A stretch of 62,697 bases of DNA from Burkholderiaceae bacterium (GTDB lineage: Bacteria > Pseudomonadota > Gammaproteobacteria > Burkholderiales > Burkholderiaceae). Both the position numbers and the translations under genes were made by a program. The notes under the pieces were generated by a model. The model saw only the letters and a list, made by a program, of their open reading frames with translations, was not told the DNA's origin and made no database searches. The stretch spans positions 1-62,697 of the forward strand of contig CANFMT010000002.1 of NCBI GenBank assembly GCA_947448415.1, written 5' to 3'. The first letter of the stretch is position 1. Every line of letters begins with the position of its first letter. Shown piece after piece: positions 19,961-27,776 of the stretch.

Positions 19961-21283
19961 ATGACAAGCGCACATCGAATAGTCATAGTGGGTGGGGGCG
20001 CAGGCGGACTTGAGTTAGCAACCAAACTAGGCGATGACTCGGGATCCAATAAAACAAGTATTACGCTTGTTGATAAGAATAGAACGCATATTTGGAAGCC
20101 AAAACTCCATGAGGTAGCTGCAGGCTCTATGGATCTTGCTGATCAAGAGTTAGACTATATTGCTCAAGCGCATTGGCACCATTTTAAATTTCGATTGGGC
20201 GAGCTAATCAGTATTGATCGAGAGCGAAAGCAAATCCAAATTGCTCCTGTTGTTGATGAAGCGGGTAAATTAGTAACTCCAATACAAACGATTCCATATG
20301 ACACGCTGATTATTTCCATAGGTAGCTTGACAAACGATTTTGGGACGGAAGGCGTTGCCCAATATGCACAAAGACTAGAATCACTAGCCGATGCCAAGCG
20401 CTTTCATTTGCGCTTAGTCAATGCCTGTTTAAGAGCGCAAGCACAGTCTGAACCTTTGGCTCCTCATCAGCTTAAAGTAGCAATTATTGGTGCAGGAGCA
20501 ACTGGAGTTGAGCTTGCTGCAGAGTTACATAGAACTACTCGCGCAATCATTTCTTTTGGAATGGATAGAGTGGATCCAGAAAAAGATCTAAAAGTAATAT
20601 TGATCGAAGCGGCCCCTAAAATATTACCAGCACTATCTGATCGGATCTCCACCGCTGCTCAAAAACTATTGCTAGATCTTGGTGTTGAAGTCATCACCAA
20701 TGCAAAGGTGCAAAAAGTGCTGCCAGATAAGATATTACTTTCAGATGGCGTTGAAATACCTGCTGAATTAATAGTCTGGGCGGCCGGAGTAAAGGCGCCT
20801 GATTTTCTTAAAGGTATTGGCGGTCTAGAAACTAATCATGTCAATCAATTGTTAGTCTTGCCGTCATTGCAAACTACTTTGGACCAAAATATCTTTGCGA
20901 TTGGGGATTGTGCAGCCTGCCCATGGCCTGAAGCAAACAATGGCAAGGGGGGCATTGTGCCACCTCGCGCTCAAGCGGCGCACCAACAGGCAACGCATCT
21001 ATACAAGCAAATTAATCGGATCATGAGGCATGAGCCCCTGAAACCTTATAAGTATCGAGATTTTGGCTCTCTAGTTTCACTTGGTGAGTACAGCAGTGTC
21101 GGCAGCATGATGGGCGGTCTCATTGGCGGCAGCCTGATGGTGGAGGGGCTATTCGCCAAGTGTATGTACATTAGCCTCTATAAGATGCACCAATTGGCAC
21201 TTCATGGTTGGGTAAAAGTAGCTTTAGACACTCTCAGTCGATTAATTCATCGTAGGACCCACTCGATTGTTAAGTTGCATTAG
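19961..21283 (+). CDS. ndh: Type II NADH:quinone oxidoreductase (NDH-2)
   Basis: A 440-residue membrane-surface flavoprotein that oxidises NADH and reduces quinone without pumping protons. The FAD site is GGGAGGLELA (11-20) and the NADH site is GAGATGVELAAEL from about 177. FAIGDCAACPWP binds FAD, and the C-terminus has the glycine-rich GSMMGGLIGGSLMVEG followed by a likely amphipathic membrane anchor. It begins 8 bases after hemE. In a phototroph it could help poise the quinone pool; that role is inference. Confidence 0.93.
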   Translation: MTSAHRIVIVGGGAGGLELATKLGDDSGSNKTSITLVDKNRTHIWKPKLHEVAAGSMDLADQELDYIAQAHWHHFKFRLGELISIDRERKQIQIAPVVDEAGKLVTPIQTIPYDTLIISIGSLTNDFGTEGVAQYAQRLESLADAKRFHLRLVNACLRAQAQSEPLAPHQLKVAIIGAGATGVELAAELHRTTRAIISFGMDRVDPEKDLKVILIEAAPKILPALSDRISTAAQKLLLDLGVEVITNAKVQKVLPDKILLSDGVEIPAELIVWAAGVKAPDFLKGIGGLETNHVNQLLVLPSLQTTLDQNIFAIGDCAACPWPEANNGKGGIVPPRAQAAHQQATHLYKQINRIMRHEPLKPYKYRDFGSLVSLGEYSSVGSMMGGLIGGSLMVEGLFAKCMYISLYKMHQLALHGWVKVALDTLSRLIHRRTHSIVKLH

Positions 21284-21295
21284 TTTGGAGGATTT

Positions 21296-21604
21296 ATGAA
21301 TATCAATAAGTATTGCGCTATTTTTGAGGCGCTAGGTTTTGAGATTAGATTAAAAATATTTAAGTTCATTATTCAATCTGGAGATGAAGGTGTTGCACCT
21401 AAAAATATCATCAAGGAATTTGATGTTGACTCGGGTACTTTAAGCTTTCATCTAAAAAAACTAGAAAAGGTAAAGTTAATTGCAAAGAAAGCGACAGGGA
21501 AAAAAGCAAGTTATTGCGTCTCTCCTGCAATGCCAAAAGCAGTTATGCAGATATTTCTAGCAGAGCTTGTGAATGAGGGTATCGGGCTCATGCCCTTAGT
21601 CTAA
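21296..21604 (+). CDS. ArsR-type winged-helix regulator
   Basis: A 102-residue protein with an ArsR-like winged helix: FEALGFEIRLKIFKFIIQSG, then DVDSGTLSFHLKKLEKVKLI as the recognition helix. It lacks the CxC metal motif of arsenite sensors; the only cysteines are near the start (KYCAIF) and in SYCVSPA, so the signal is unknown. GGAG lies 8 bases before the ATG. It sits 12 bases after ndh, as the last gene of the photosynthesis block, and could regulate that block or itself. Confidence 0.82.
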   Translation: MNINKYCAIFEALGFEIRLKIFKFIIQSGDEGVAPKNIIKEFDVDSGTLSFHLKKLEKVKLIAKKATGKKASYCVSPAMPKAVMQIFLAELVNEGIGLMPLV

Positions 21605-21668
21605 TTGGCTCTTGATCTTCAGCCGGAGTGCCATCATGAGTCCAGCAACAAACTGACCTCCCTGTTTT

Positions 21669-21713
21669 AGCATTATCTTTTGGCTCCAGTTGCAAGTCCT
21701 GGCGCGCCCACCA
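21669..21713 (+). pseudogene. Decayed 3' part of tRNA-Met (left copy)
   Basis: This 45-base stretch ends in CCCACCA and aligns without gaps to the intact 3' half at 27627-27671, with 10 mismatches by hand count. T-arm pairing is broken (CTCCAGTTGCAAGTCCTGG) and no 5' half precedes it, so it is not a functional tRNA. It and its right-hand counterpart flank the region 2 genes like the two ends of an old tRNA-targeted insertion. Confidence 0.7.
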
Positions 21714-21716
21714 GAA

Positions 21717-21752
21717 ATAAAAACCCTCATTAGCATCGGTGGCGGTTTTGTC
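21717..21752 (+). repeat. tRNA-linked terminator-like repeat, copy 1
   Basis: AAACCCTCA and TGGCGGTTTT form an imperfect hairpin around TTAGCATCGG, ending in a T-rich run. It directly follows the decayed tRNA-Met 3' end and is nearly the same sequence as that at 27677-27714, so tRNA end and terminator were duplicated together. The remaining bases of the gap 21605-21884 show no gene. Confidence 0.6.
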
Positions 21753-21884
21753 TTTTGAGTATTACTTAAATTGACGCTTAATTATTTTAAAAGTTGAAAT
21801 TAATTAGGTATATATTAATGAAATACATCATTATGGTTCGGTTTGAAGCGGTAATCCTTAGTCATTCTTAAGGCTATTTTAATT

Positions 21885-22865
21885 ATGCATATGCAATTTT
21901 CTTTGCTGCGTTATCTGGGCTTCTTGGGGATTATCTCTATTGCTTGGTGTCATATAGCAAAGGCTCAAAATTTTCCGAATAAACCAATGACATTAATTGT
22001 TAGCTCTGCTCCCGCCGGGCCACTAGATGCAGCCGGTAGGATGCTGTCTGATTATTTATCAAGGAATCTTGGGAAGCCGGTTGTGGTAGAGAATCGTCCA
22101 GGTGCTAGTGGCGCGGTGGCTGCTGGCATCCTGGCAAAATCAGCAGCCGATGGTTATACCCTCATGATTTCTACTAGGGCAATCACCATTAATCCATCAC
22201 TGTATCCAAAATTACCTTTTGATAGCAGCAAAGCATTTATTCCCGTTGCAATGGTGATGGAGCAGGCTAATGTGTTGGTTGTTGGAAAAGATTTCCCAGC
22301 CAGAACAGTGCCTCAGCTTATTAAAGTATTAAAAGATAATCCTGAAAAGTATTCTTTTGGCTCTCCAGGCAATGGTGGTATTCCGCACTTGGCTGGTGAA
22401 ATATTTAAATCATTAACTGGGACATCGATATTACATATTCCCTACAAAGGCGCAGCTCCACTGATGACTGATTTGCTAGGTGGTAGGGTTGACATGACAT
22501 TCTCCAGTCCTGGTACAGTCCTTGCTCAATTAAACGAAGGGACAGTATTCCCAATTGCAATTGCTTCAGAGAAGAGGTCTCCTCTGATGCCTAAAATTCC
22601 AACTTTTGCAGAATATGGTCTAAAAGGTTTTAATATCGACTCATGGTATGGAGTATTTGCGCCTGCTGGGACGCCAGCGGAAGTGGTGAAATTACTCAAT
22701 CAAGAAATCAATAACTTCCTTAAGACGGAAGACGCAAAAAAACGTATTTCTGCTTTGGGTGCTACTCCAATGATCCTAACTCCTGAGGATTTTAAGGTGC
22801 TTTTTGATGAGGACTTAGTACGCTTTAGTAAATTGGTTCGTCAATTATCAATTGGGGTGGATTAG
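21885..22865 (+). CDS. Tripartite tricarboxylate transporter binding protein (TctC/Bug), copy 1
   Basis: A 326-residue periplasmic solute-binding protein with a signal peptide ending in IAKAQ. Family marks follow: VVVENRPGASGAVAAG, SAADGYTLM and ILHIPYKGAAPLMTDLLGGRVDM. Such proteins bind small carboxylates or similar metabolites; the ligand cannot be told from sequence. No TctA/TctB membrane genes are near. Bases 21934-22075 are nearly identical (139/142) to the start of the TctC gene at 24655, which took its N-terminus from here or a shared source. An MDR-family oxidoreductase follows 5 bases later. Confidence 0.92.
   Translation: MHMQFSLLRYLGFLGIISIAWCHIAKAQNFPNKPMTLIVSSAPAGPLDAAGRMLSDYLSRNLGKPVVVENRPGASGAVAAGILAKSAADGYTLMISTRAITINPSLYPKLPFDSSKAFIPVAMVMEQANVLVVGKDFPARTVPQLIKVLKDNPEKYSFGSPGNGGIPHLAGEIFKSLTGTSILHIPYKGAAPLMTDLLGGRVDMTFSSPGTVLAQLNEGTVFPIAIASEKRSPLMPKIPTFAEYGLKGFNIDSWYGVFAPAGTPAEVVKLLNQEINNFLKTEDAKKRISALGATPMILTPEDFKVLFDEDLVRFSKLVRQLSIGVD
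21934..22075 (+). repeat. 142-base repeat, copy 1 (donor-like)
   Basis: Identical to 24710-24851 except for three bases by direct comparison. It covers the signal peptide end and the first 45 or so mature residues of this TctC. Sequence upstream of the block is only loosely similar, and downstream similarity stops abruptly, which is the pattern of a local recombination tract. Confidence 0.9.
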
Positions 22866-22870
22866 TAAAA

Positions 22871-23863
22871 ATGCAAGCAATTCAAGTAAAAGTGCCGGGC
22901 CCTTGCCAAGCTCTAAAATTGGTTGAGATTCCATTACCCATTCCACGCGATGATGAAGTGAGGGTGAAAGCCCAATTTATTGGCATAAGCAGTGCAGATA
23001 TACTTATTCGCAAAGGGGTATATAGTTGGATGCCAGCATTACCAGCAATCCCTGGCAATGAAATGGTCGGAGTTATTGATGCAATCGGTTCAAAAGTTAC
23101 GCAAGATTTGCATGGTCAGGTTGTCTTAGTAAGCTCTCGAGAATTAGATTTTAGGGGTGGGTGTTATGCCCAAGCAATTTGCGTACCTGCTGCATCAGTA
23201 TTCGTGCTGCCAAAATCTATCAATCCCATCGATGCAATCTGCCTGCCAAATTACCAGTTAGCCGGCGCTATTTTGCATCACTCTGGAATTAGTCTACCTA
23301 AGAGCCTCGTTATTTATGGGGCTGCAGGCGGAGTTGGATTTGCAATCTCCCAATTAGCGAAGGCTGATGGTATGGAAGTAATTTCCATAGTGAGCTCTGA
23401 GAAAAAGAAAACCTTTGTAAAAAATTCTGGGATTGAGTTTGTTCTCAATCGCACTCAAGATGATGTAAGGCAAAAAGTAATGGAGATTACGGGGGGGATA
23501 GGAGTTGATCTAGTTTGCGCGATGGGTGGAGATGACTTTATTGCTAACTTGGATTTACTTGCGCCATTAGGAACCCTATTGTCGTTTGGAATATTAGGCG
23601 GGATACCAAATGACAATATTTATAGCGAGTTAAGAAAGCGACTGGGTAAGAGTCTCGCAGTCCGCGTTTATTCAATACACACTTTAGATAATGACCCGGA
23701 ATTGCGCCGAGGATTAATGATCAGAGCAATTGATCTACTTTCTGAAGGTCGAATAGAGCCGCAAGCACCCACCATTTTTAAATTATCGGAAGCTTGCTTA
23801 GCTCATGAATTAATGGAGTCAGGGGAATTGATCGGTAAATTGGTTTTAGTCCCTGATCATTGA
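22871..23863 (+). CDS. MDR-family (quinone oxidoreductase-like) dehydrogenase, copy 1
   Basis: A 330-residue medium-chain reductase with an N-terminal GroES-like domain (PGNEMVGVIDAIGS, about 61-74) and the Rossmann motif GAAGGVG (150-156). Catalytic-zinc cysteines are absent, as in quinone oxidoreductases. A distinctive segment, SSRELDFRGGCYAQ followed by LPNYQLAGA, recurs in the paralogue at 49899-50891, which also follows a TctC gene. The substrate is unknown; a role in reducing an enone or CoA-linked product of the imported compound is possible. Confidence 0.85.
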   Translation: MQAIQVKVPGPCQALKLVEIPLPIPRDDEVRVKAQFIGISSADILIRKGVYSWMPALPAIPGNEMVGVIDAIGSKVTQDLHGQVVLVSSRELDFRGGCYAQAICVPAASVFVLPKSINPIDAICLPNYQLAGAILHHSGISLPKSLVIYGAAGGVGFAISQLAKADGMEVISIVSSEKKKTFVKNSGIEFVLNRTQDDVRQKVMEITGGIGVDLVCAMGGDDFIANLDLLAPLGTLLSFGILGGIPNDNIYSELRKRLGKSLAVRVYSIHTLDNDPELRRGLMIRAIDLLSEGRIEPQAPTIFKLSEACLAHELMESGELIGKLVLVPDH

Positions 23864-24023
23864 GGGCGCATCTTTCAGCGGTAGTATTTTCCACTACTTA
23901 AAAAAGAGCATGTCAGCATAGGTGGTGCTAAGATTGCTGTTAGCGTACCAATCGAAGTTTGCCCAAAAGCTGACTCGATGCATTATCTAAAGAGTTCTAT
24001 AAATAGACTAACAGGAGACATTA

Positions 24024-24638
24024 ATGAATCGCTCAACGAGTATTGAATTAGAAACGATTGAACCCACTCCAGAGGAGATGGAAAAGCGTATTGCACGCTT
24101 TAAAGATTTAAAACCTACTAAACGAAACTATAACGAGTCCAATGTGGGCATTCCAGGCGAGGCATATGCAAAATTAGCTGCTGACTGCGTCTATAAATTA
24201 ATGTCTCCCCCAGGAAACAAGCGCGCTAATGCAACCCCTGCAATCTCTGGAAATCCAGGGGTTGAGGTGTCTATTTTGGATAATCCTCCAGGCCATGGTC
24301 CAAGAATGCACGCGCATATGAAAACAATCGAATCTTTTCTTTGCTTAACTGGAAAGTACAGGGTCTCTTGGGGGTCAGGCGGTAAGTACCACGTTGATCT
24401 AGAGCCTTTTGATTTTATTGCCTTGCCAGCGCGTGTTTTTCGGGAGGTTACCAATATTAGCGACAGTCGTGCTCTGATTGTTGCCATAGTGCAAGGTAGC
24501 ATTGAAGATACCTTTAATGATGTTCTATTTGACCCGGTTCTTGGTGAAAAAGTTCGAGCCGAATACGGGGACGATGTATACAACAATTTTAAAAATATTG
24601 GGATCACTTTTGGGTCGGTCTGGAAAGGTAATGCTTAA
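24024..24638 (+). CDS. Cupin-domain protein, copy 1
   Basis: A 204-residue single-cupin protein. A helical N-terminal region (TPEEMEKRIARFKDL) precedes the cupin, whose metal site includes HAHMKTIESF, with a second motif around PFDFIALPARVFREVTN. The start has a good Shine-Dalgarno (AGGAG). It resembles the protein at 54024-54611 along its whole length, and both lie directly before a TctC gene. Cupins of this size may be dioxygenases, isomerases or ligand binders, so no reaction is assigned. Confidence 0.8.
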   Translation: MNRSTSIELETIEPTPEEMEKRIARFKDLKPTKRNYNESNVGIPGEAYAKLAADCVYKLMSPPGNKRANATPAISGNPGVEVSILDNPPGHGPRMHAHMKTIESFLCLTGKYRVSWGSGGKYHVDLEPFDFIALPARVFREVTNISDSRALIVAIVQGSIEDTFNDVLFDPVLGEKVRAEYGDDVYNNFKNIGITFGSVWKGNA

Positions 24639-24654
24639 TTCATTGTAGGGGTGT

Positions 24655-25800
24655 ATGACGATGCAATTTCAATTTTCTGTATTGTTTTACTTAGGTTTTT
24701 TTGGGCTTCTCTCTATTGCTTGGCGTCATATAGCAAAGGCTCAAAATTTTCTGAATAAACCAATGACATTAATTGTTAGCTCTGCTCCCGCCGGGCCAAT
24801 AGATGCAGCCGGTAGGATGCTGTCTGATTATTTATCAAGGAATCTTGGGAAATTTCTAGTGTGTTTACTAGCCATATTTTTCAATAGTAGTATCTCACTT
24901 GCACAAAACTATCCATCTAAAACAATCCGTTTAGTTTTGCCATTTCCTGCTGGTAATAATTATTTGATTGGTCAATTTTTAGCCGAAAAGCTTACTGAAT
25001 CCTTAGGTCAGCCAACTATCATAGAAAGTAAATCTGGTGCAGGTGGAAGTGTTGCCATTGAAATGGTTGCGAAGTCTCCTCCAGATGGCTACACATTATT
25101 AGTTACATCACCAGCAATTACTATTAACCCAATTATTAATAGTAAATTAAAGATTAACCCGCTTAAAGACCTCGTTCCTATTGCTATTGTCGGTTCTATT
25201 CCAAATATATTTGTAGTAAGTCCCGCTAGCCCAGTCAAAAACTTTAAAGAATTCTTGGACTATGCGAAATCTCGACCTGGTCAATTAACGTATGGCACCG
25301 GTGGAATTGGCTCATCAAATCATTTTGCAGTTGAGTTACTAAAGATTACAACGGGAGTTGATTTATTGCATATACCTTATCCATCTACTACCGCAGCCAT
25401 GACAAATGTAGTAGGCGGTCAAATTGATTTAATTGTTGGGGGCCTGCCTTCATCCGTACAGTTAATTAAAAATGGTCAGTTAAGGCCAATAGCAATCCTG
25501 ACTCAGAAAAGAAGCCCACTTTTACCTGATGTTCCAACGATTGCAGAGTTAGGCTATCCAGAGCTGGTCGTAGACACTTGGTATGGTGTTTTAGCTCCAG
25601 CCGGAACAAAGCAAGAGATTGTGGATAAACTCCATAGTGAAATCGTTCAAATAATAAAATCTCCAGATACCAAGGAACGTTTTGCTAAAGCTGGAATTGA
25701 CCCTGTCGTTTTAACGAGGCAAGAATTTGCAGCTTTCTTAAAGAATGATTATGAGAAATGGTTGCGAGTTAAAAATACGGCTCAATTAAAATTTGATTAA
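24655..25800 (+). CDS. Chimeric TctC/Bug binding protein with two signal peptides, copy 2
   Basis: A 381-residue TctC-family protein about 55-60 residues longer than its paralogues. Residues 1-66 copy the signal peptide and first mature residues of the TctC at 21885; at 67 the sequence switches to a second signal-like stretch (FLVCLLAIFFNSSISLAQ, 67-84) followed by a complete TctC domain (SKSGAGGSVAIEM, PPDGYTLLV). The join falls in the Lys66 codon at 24851. A Shine-Dalgarno (AGGGG) precedes ATG 24655, and GTG within LVC is a possible internal start. Export and folding may be affected; no stop or frameshift is present. Confidence 0.9.
   Translation: MTMQFQFSVLFYLGFFGLLSIAWRHIAKAQNFLNKPMTLIVSSAPAGPIDAAGRMLSDYLSRNLGKFLVCLLAIFFNSSISLAQNYPSKTIRLVLPFPAGNNYLIGQFLAEKLTESLGQPTIIESKSGAGGSVAIEMVAKSPPDGYTLLVTSPAITINPIINSKLKINPLKDLVPIAIVGSIPNIFVVSPASPVKNFKEFLDYAKSRPGQLTYGTGGIGSSNHFAVELLKITTGVDLLHIPYPSTTAAMTNVVGGQIDLIVGGLPSSVQLIKNGQLRPIAILTQKRSPLLPDVPTIAELGYPELVVDTWYGVLAPAGTKQEIVDKLHSEIVQIIKSPDTKERFAKAGIDPVVLTRQEFAAFLKNDYEKWLRVKNTAQLKFD
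24710..24851 (+). repeat. 142-base repeat, copy 2 (within chimeric TctC)
   Basis: Second copy of 21934-22075, with 139 of 142 bases identical and the offset constant at 2776 bases. Its right edge marks the fusion point in the chimeric gene. Confidence 0.9.
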
Positions 25801-26046
25801 TCTTAAATATCAATTATTAGTATTAACTGCAATTTAAACCTCCAAAGCCCTAAGCCTTGTCTATTAGACTTCAATCTCCATGCGTCTAAATCATCCATCT
25901 ATGCTTTCATGCTCAGCAAGTTTCTCACTTGGCTGATCAGAAGGATCCTTACGCCAGTAGATTGCATATTTTTAGTAGTGGGCAAGTTCTCTTGGACTTC
26001 TCAAAAAGATGTTCTTTCATTAGTATTTCTACAAAAGGATTCTTAA

Positions 26047-27165
26047 ATGAAAATCAAAATAGTTGAAAGTTTTATTGGGCGCCTAACTCTTGGGATTCCA
26101 TTGAAAATGGGGGGAAGATTAATTGAAGCTACAGATAATTTATTTATCCGCCTAGAAAGCGATGATGGCTTTGTTGGCTGGGGTGAGGCAGCATCAGCCC
26201 CAACAATGACTGGTGAAACTGCTGCTGGAATGCTGGGTGCAGCAAGGTTCATGATCCCAGATATTTTAGGTAAAGATTTTTTAAGCGGAGAAATTTTTCT
26301 CAATCACCTTGATAAAAAAATTGTAGGAAACAATGCGGCAAAATCTGCAATTGAGATGGCTTTTATGGATGCTTTAGCACGCCAGAAGAAAGTTCCGCTT
26401 CATCAATTGTTGGGCGAAATGTATCGATCAAGTGTATCAGCTCTTTGGATGGTTGCTGGCCAAGGAGGAGTGAGCGATGTTGATCAGGCTTTGGAAAAAT
26501 ATCAAGAGGGATGGCGATGTTTCAAGGTGAAAGTGGGTATGGAATCTCCATCTGCGGATGCTAAGCGATCCATTGAAGTTCTAAATGCTTTACCAAAGGA
26601 TGCGCAAATTTCAGCGGATGCAAATCGGGGGTATCAATTAAATCAAGCTTTGGAGTATTTAGAGTTAATGAGTGGTAAAGGTTTAGCCTTTCTTGAGCAA
26701 CCTATTACCCCTCAAAAAGATGGTGATTGGAGAGTTCTTTCTGCCGCATCGGAAATCCCCATTGGAGTGGATGAATCATTGAGTACGATTGAGAAGTTGG
26801 AGCATTTTCTTGATGAAAAACTAGTTCAGGGAGGAAGTTTTAAAACTATAAAGCTTGGTGGTATGACTCGCATTGTTCAGGCTTGTAAATTAGCCACTCG
26901 TCATCAATTTAAAATTAATCTAGCTTGCAAGGTAGCAGAGACTAGTATTGCAACTTCTGCTTTATTGCAAATAGCTTCGGTGTTGCCTGAATTATCTTGG
27001 GGTGTAAGTTTGACGAACTTATATCTGAGGGATGAATATACAAAAAATCCGCCGATATTTAAAGCTGGTGTTGCTATCGTACCTAATGGGTATGGCATTG
27101 GAGTTGAAGTCAATGAAGAGTTCTTGCGATCTACTAAAGTTGAGGAAGCCCGCCTTTTCTCTTAG
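26047..27165 (+). CDS. Enolase-superfamily enzyme (mandelate racemase/MLE type)
   Basis: A 372-residue protein with the capping domain followed by the barrel. Catalytic pattern: K160 and K162 (FKVKVG), metal ligands D191 (SADANRG), E217 (LEQP) and D242 (GVDES), and K269 (KLGGMTR). The K-x-K plus distal K layout is that of the muconate-lactonising/dipeptide epimerase subgroup. The reaction is abstraction of a proton alpha to a carboxylate; the substrate is unknown. A Shine-Dalgarno AGGA lies 8 bases before the ATG. Adjacent TctC genes suggest that carboxylates are imported nearby. Confidence 0.87.
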   Translation: MKIKIVESFIGRLTLGIPLKMGGRLIEATDNLFIRLESDDGFVGWGEAASAPTMTGETAAGMLGAARFMIPDILGKDFLSGEIFLNHLDKKIVGNNAAKSAIEMAFMDALARQKKVPLHQLLGEMYRSSVSALWMVAGQGGVSDVDQALEKYQEGWRCFKVKVGMESPSADAKRSIEVLNALPKDAQISADANRGYQLNQALEYLELMSGKGLAFLEQPITPQKDGDWRVLSAASEIPIGVDESLSTIEKLEHFLDEKLVQGGSFKTIKLGGMTRIVQACKLATRHQFKINLACKVAETSIATSALLQIASVLPELSWGVSLTNLYLRDEYTKNPPIFKAGVAIVPNGYGIGVEVNEEFLRSTKVEEARLFS

Positions 27166-27178
27166 TAACTAAAAAGAA

Positions 27179-27205
27179 TAGCCCCTGAATCTTTATTCAA
27201 GGCTA
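27179..27205 (+). terminator. Hairpin after the enolase-superfamily gene
   Basis: TAGCC (27179-27183) pairs with GGCTA (27201-27205), and within it TGAAT pairs with ATTCA around CTTT. GTATTTT follows. The T-run is imperfect but the double stem fits a terminator 13 bases after the stop codon. Confidence 0.5.
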
Positions 27206-27410
27206 GTATTTTGGTGAACCGGACTATATTGGCTGGGCTGGAATTACATTTTTTCAATGCTAGTTTTATATTGTTTGTGAATGAGATAGTAATTAGTATA
27301 TCTGCGTTTATATGAAGTCATTAAAACTCCAAAGGAGTCAGTGCCACAATTTTCTAATGCATGTGTTGTACTAGTTCGTAATGCCACCGTCGTTAGTAGT
27401 CACCACTAAG

Positions 27411-27437
27411 GCGAGTGTTACTTTAAGTAGCACTCGC
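27411..27437. terminator. Strong hairpin in the gene-free stretch
   Basis: GCGAGTG (27411-27417) pairs perfectly with CACTCGC (27431-27437), and the loop is itself near-palindromic (ACTTTAAGT). There is no T-run on either side, so it may be a structural or protein-binding element rather than a terminator. Confidence 0.4.
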
Positions 27438-27545
27438 TGATGCATAAAAAACTATTTGGAGCAATGAAGTGTTAGACGGTTGCTCCAAAATTCCTGTGGT
27501 TTCGAAAACCAAAGAGTGAGCCAGCACTTCTATTAAATCCCTGAA

Positions 27546-27569
27546 TTTGCTTGCACATTTGCTTACACA
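27546..27569 (+). repeat. Tandem 12-mer repeat
   Basis: TTTGCTTGCACA (27546-27557) is followed at once by TTTGCTTACACA (27558-27569), 11 of 12 bases alike. It lies about 60 bases before the tRNA-Met fragment, where integrase arm-type sites or element ends are often found; that reading is inference. Confidence 0.45.
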
Positions 27570-27626
27570 CCGACACTGACCACCCGCAGATCCTCTGTTT
27601 ATAAGGGTCTACCTTGGGCTTCTGCT

Positions 27627-27671
27627 CTCATAATCCTTTGGTCCCAGGTTCAAGTCCTGGTGGGCCCACCA
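27627..27671 (+). pseudogene. 3' half of tRNA-Met (CAT), right copy
   Basis: The stretch begins with the anticodon loop CTCATAA, continues through the variable region and an intact T-arm (CCAGG TTCAAGT CCTGG), and ends with the acceptor strand and CCA. The bases before it (TTGGGCTTCTGCT) do not form a D-arm, acceptor 5' strand or matching anticodon stem, so the 5' half is missing. This is the usual footprint of site-specific integration into a tRNA 3' end. Confidence 0.8.
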
Positions 27672-27676
27672 GAAAA

Positions 27677-27714
27677 GCAAACCCTCATCAGCATCGGTGG
27701 GGATTTTGTCTTTA
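27677..27714 (+). repeat. tRNA-linked terminator-like repeat, copy 2
   Basis: AAACCCTCATCAGCATCGG followed by TGGGGATTTTG makes an imperfect hairpin with a T-rich tail just after the tRNA 3' end. It is the better-kept copy of 21717-21752. A third relative without a tRNA lies at 44575-44602. Confidence 0.6.
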
Positions 27715-27776
27715 CAGCGCGAAATTAGTTTGCTTGTTATTCTTTGCAATACTACCAAACATATATATTGAGATAA

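Larger units (their letters stand above)
27166..27776. other. 611-base gene-free stretch with scar elements
   Basis: No credible gene is present. It holds, in order: the hairpin at 27179-27205; a strong hairpin at 27411-27437 (GCGAGTG/CACTCGC); an inverted repeat TGGTTT-CGA-AAACCA at 27497-27511; a tandem 12-mer repeat at 27546-27569; the 3' half of tRNA-Met at 27627-27671; and a terminator-like repeat. The pattern is that of the edge of a decayed integrated element. Confidence 0.7.

Noticed and set aside
21605..21884. Intact tRNA gene in this gap
   Set aside because: Only a 3' half with broken T-arm pairing is present; no acceptor 5' strand or D-arm was found.
24191..24607. 138-codon minus-strand frame
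   Set aside because: It lies wholly inside the well-supported cupin gene and resembles no protein family.
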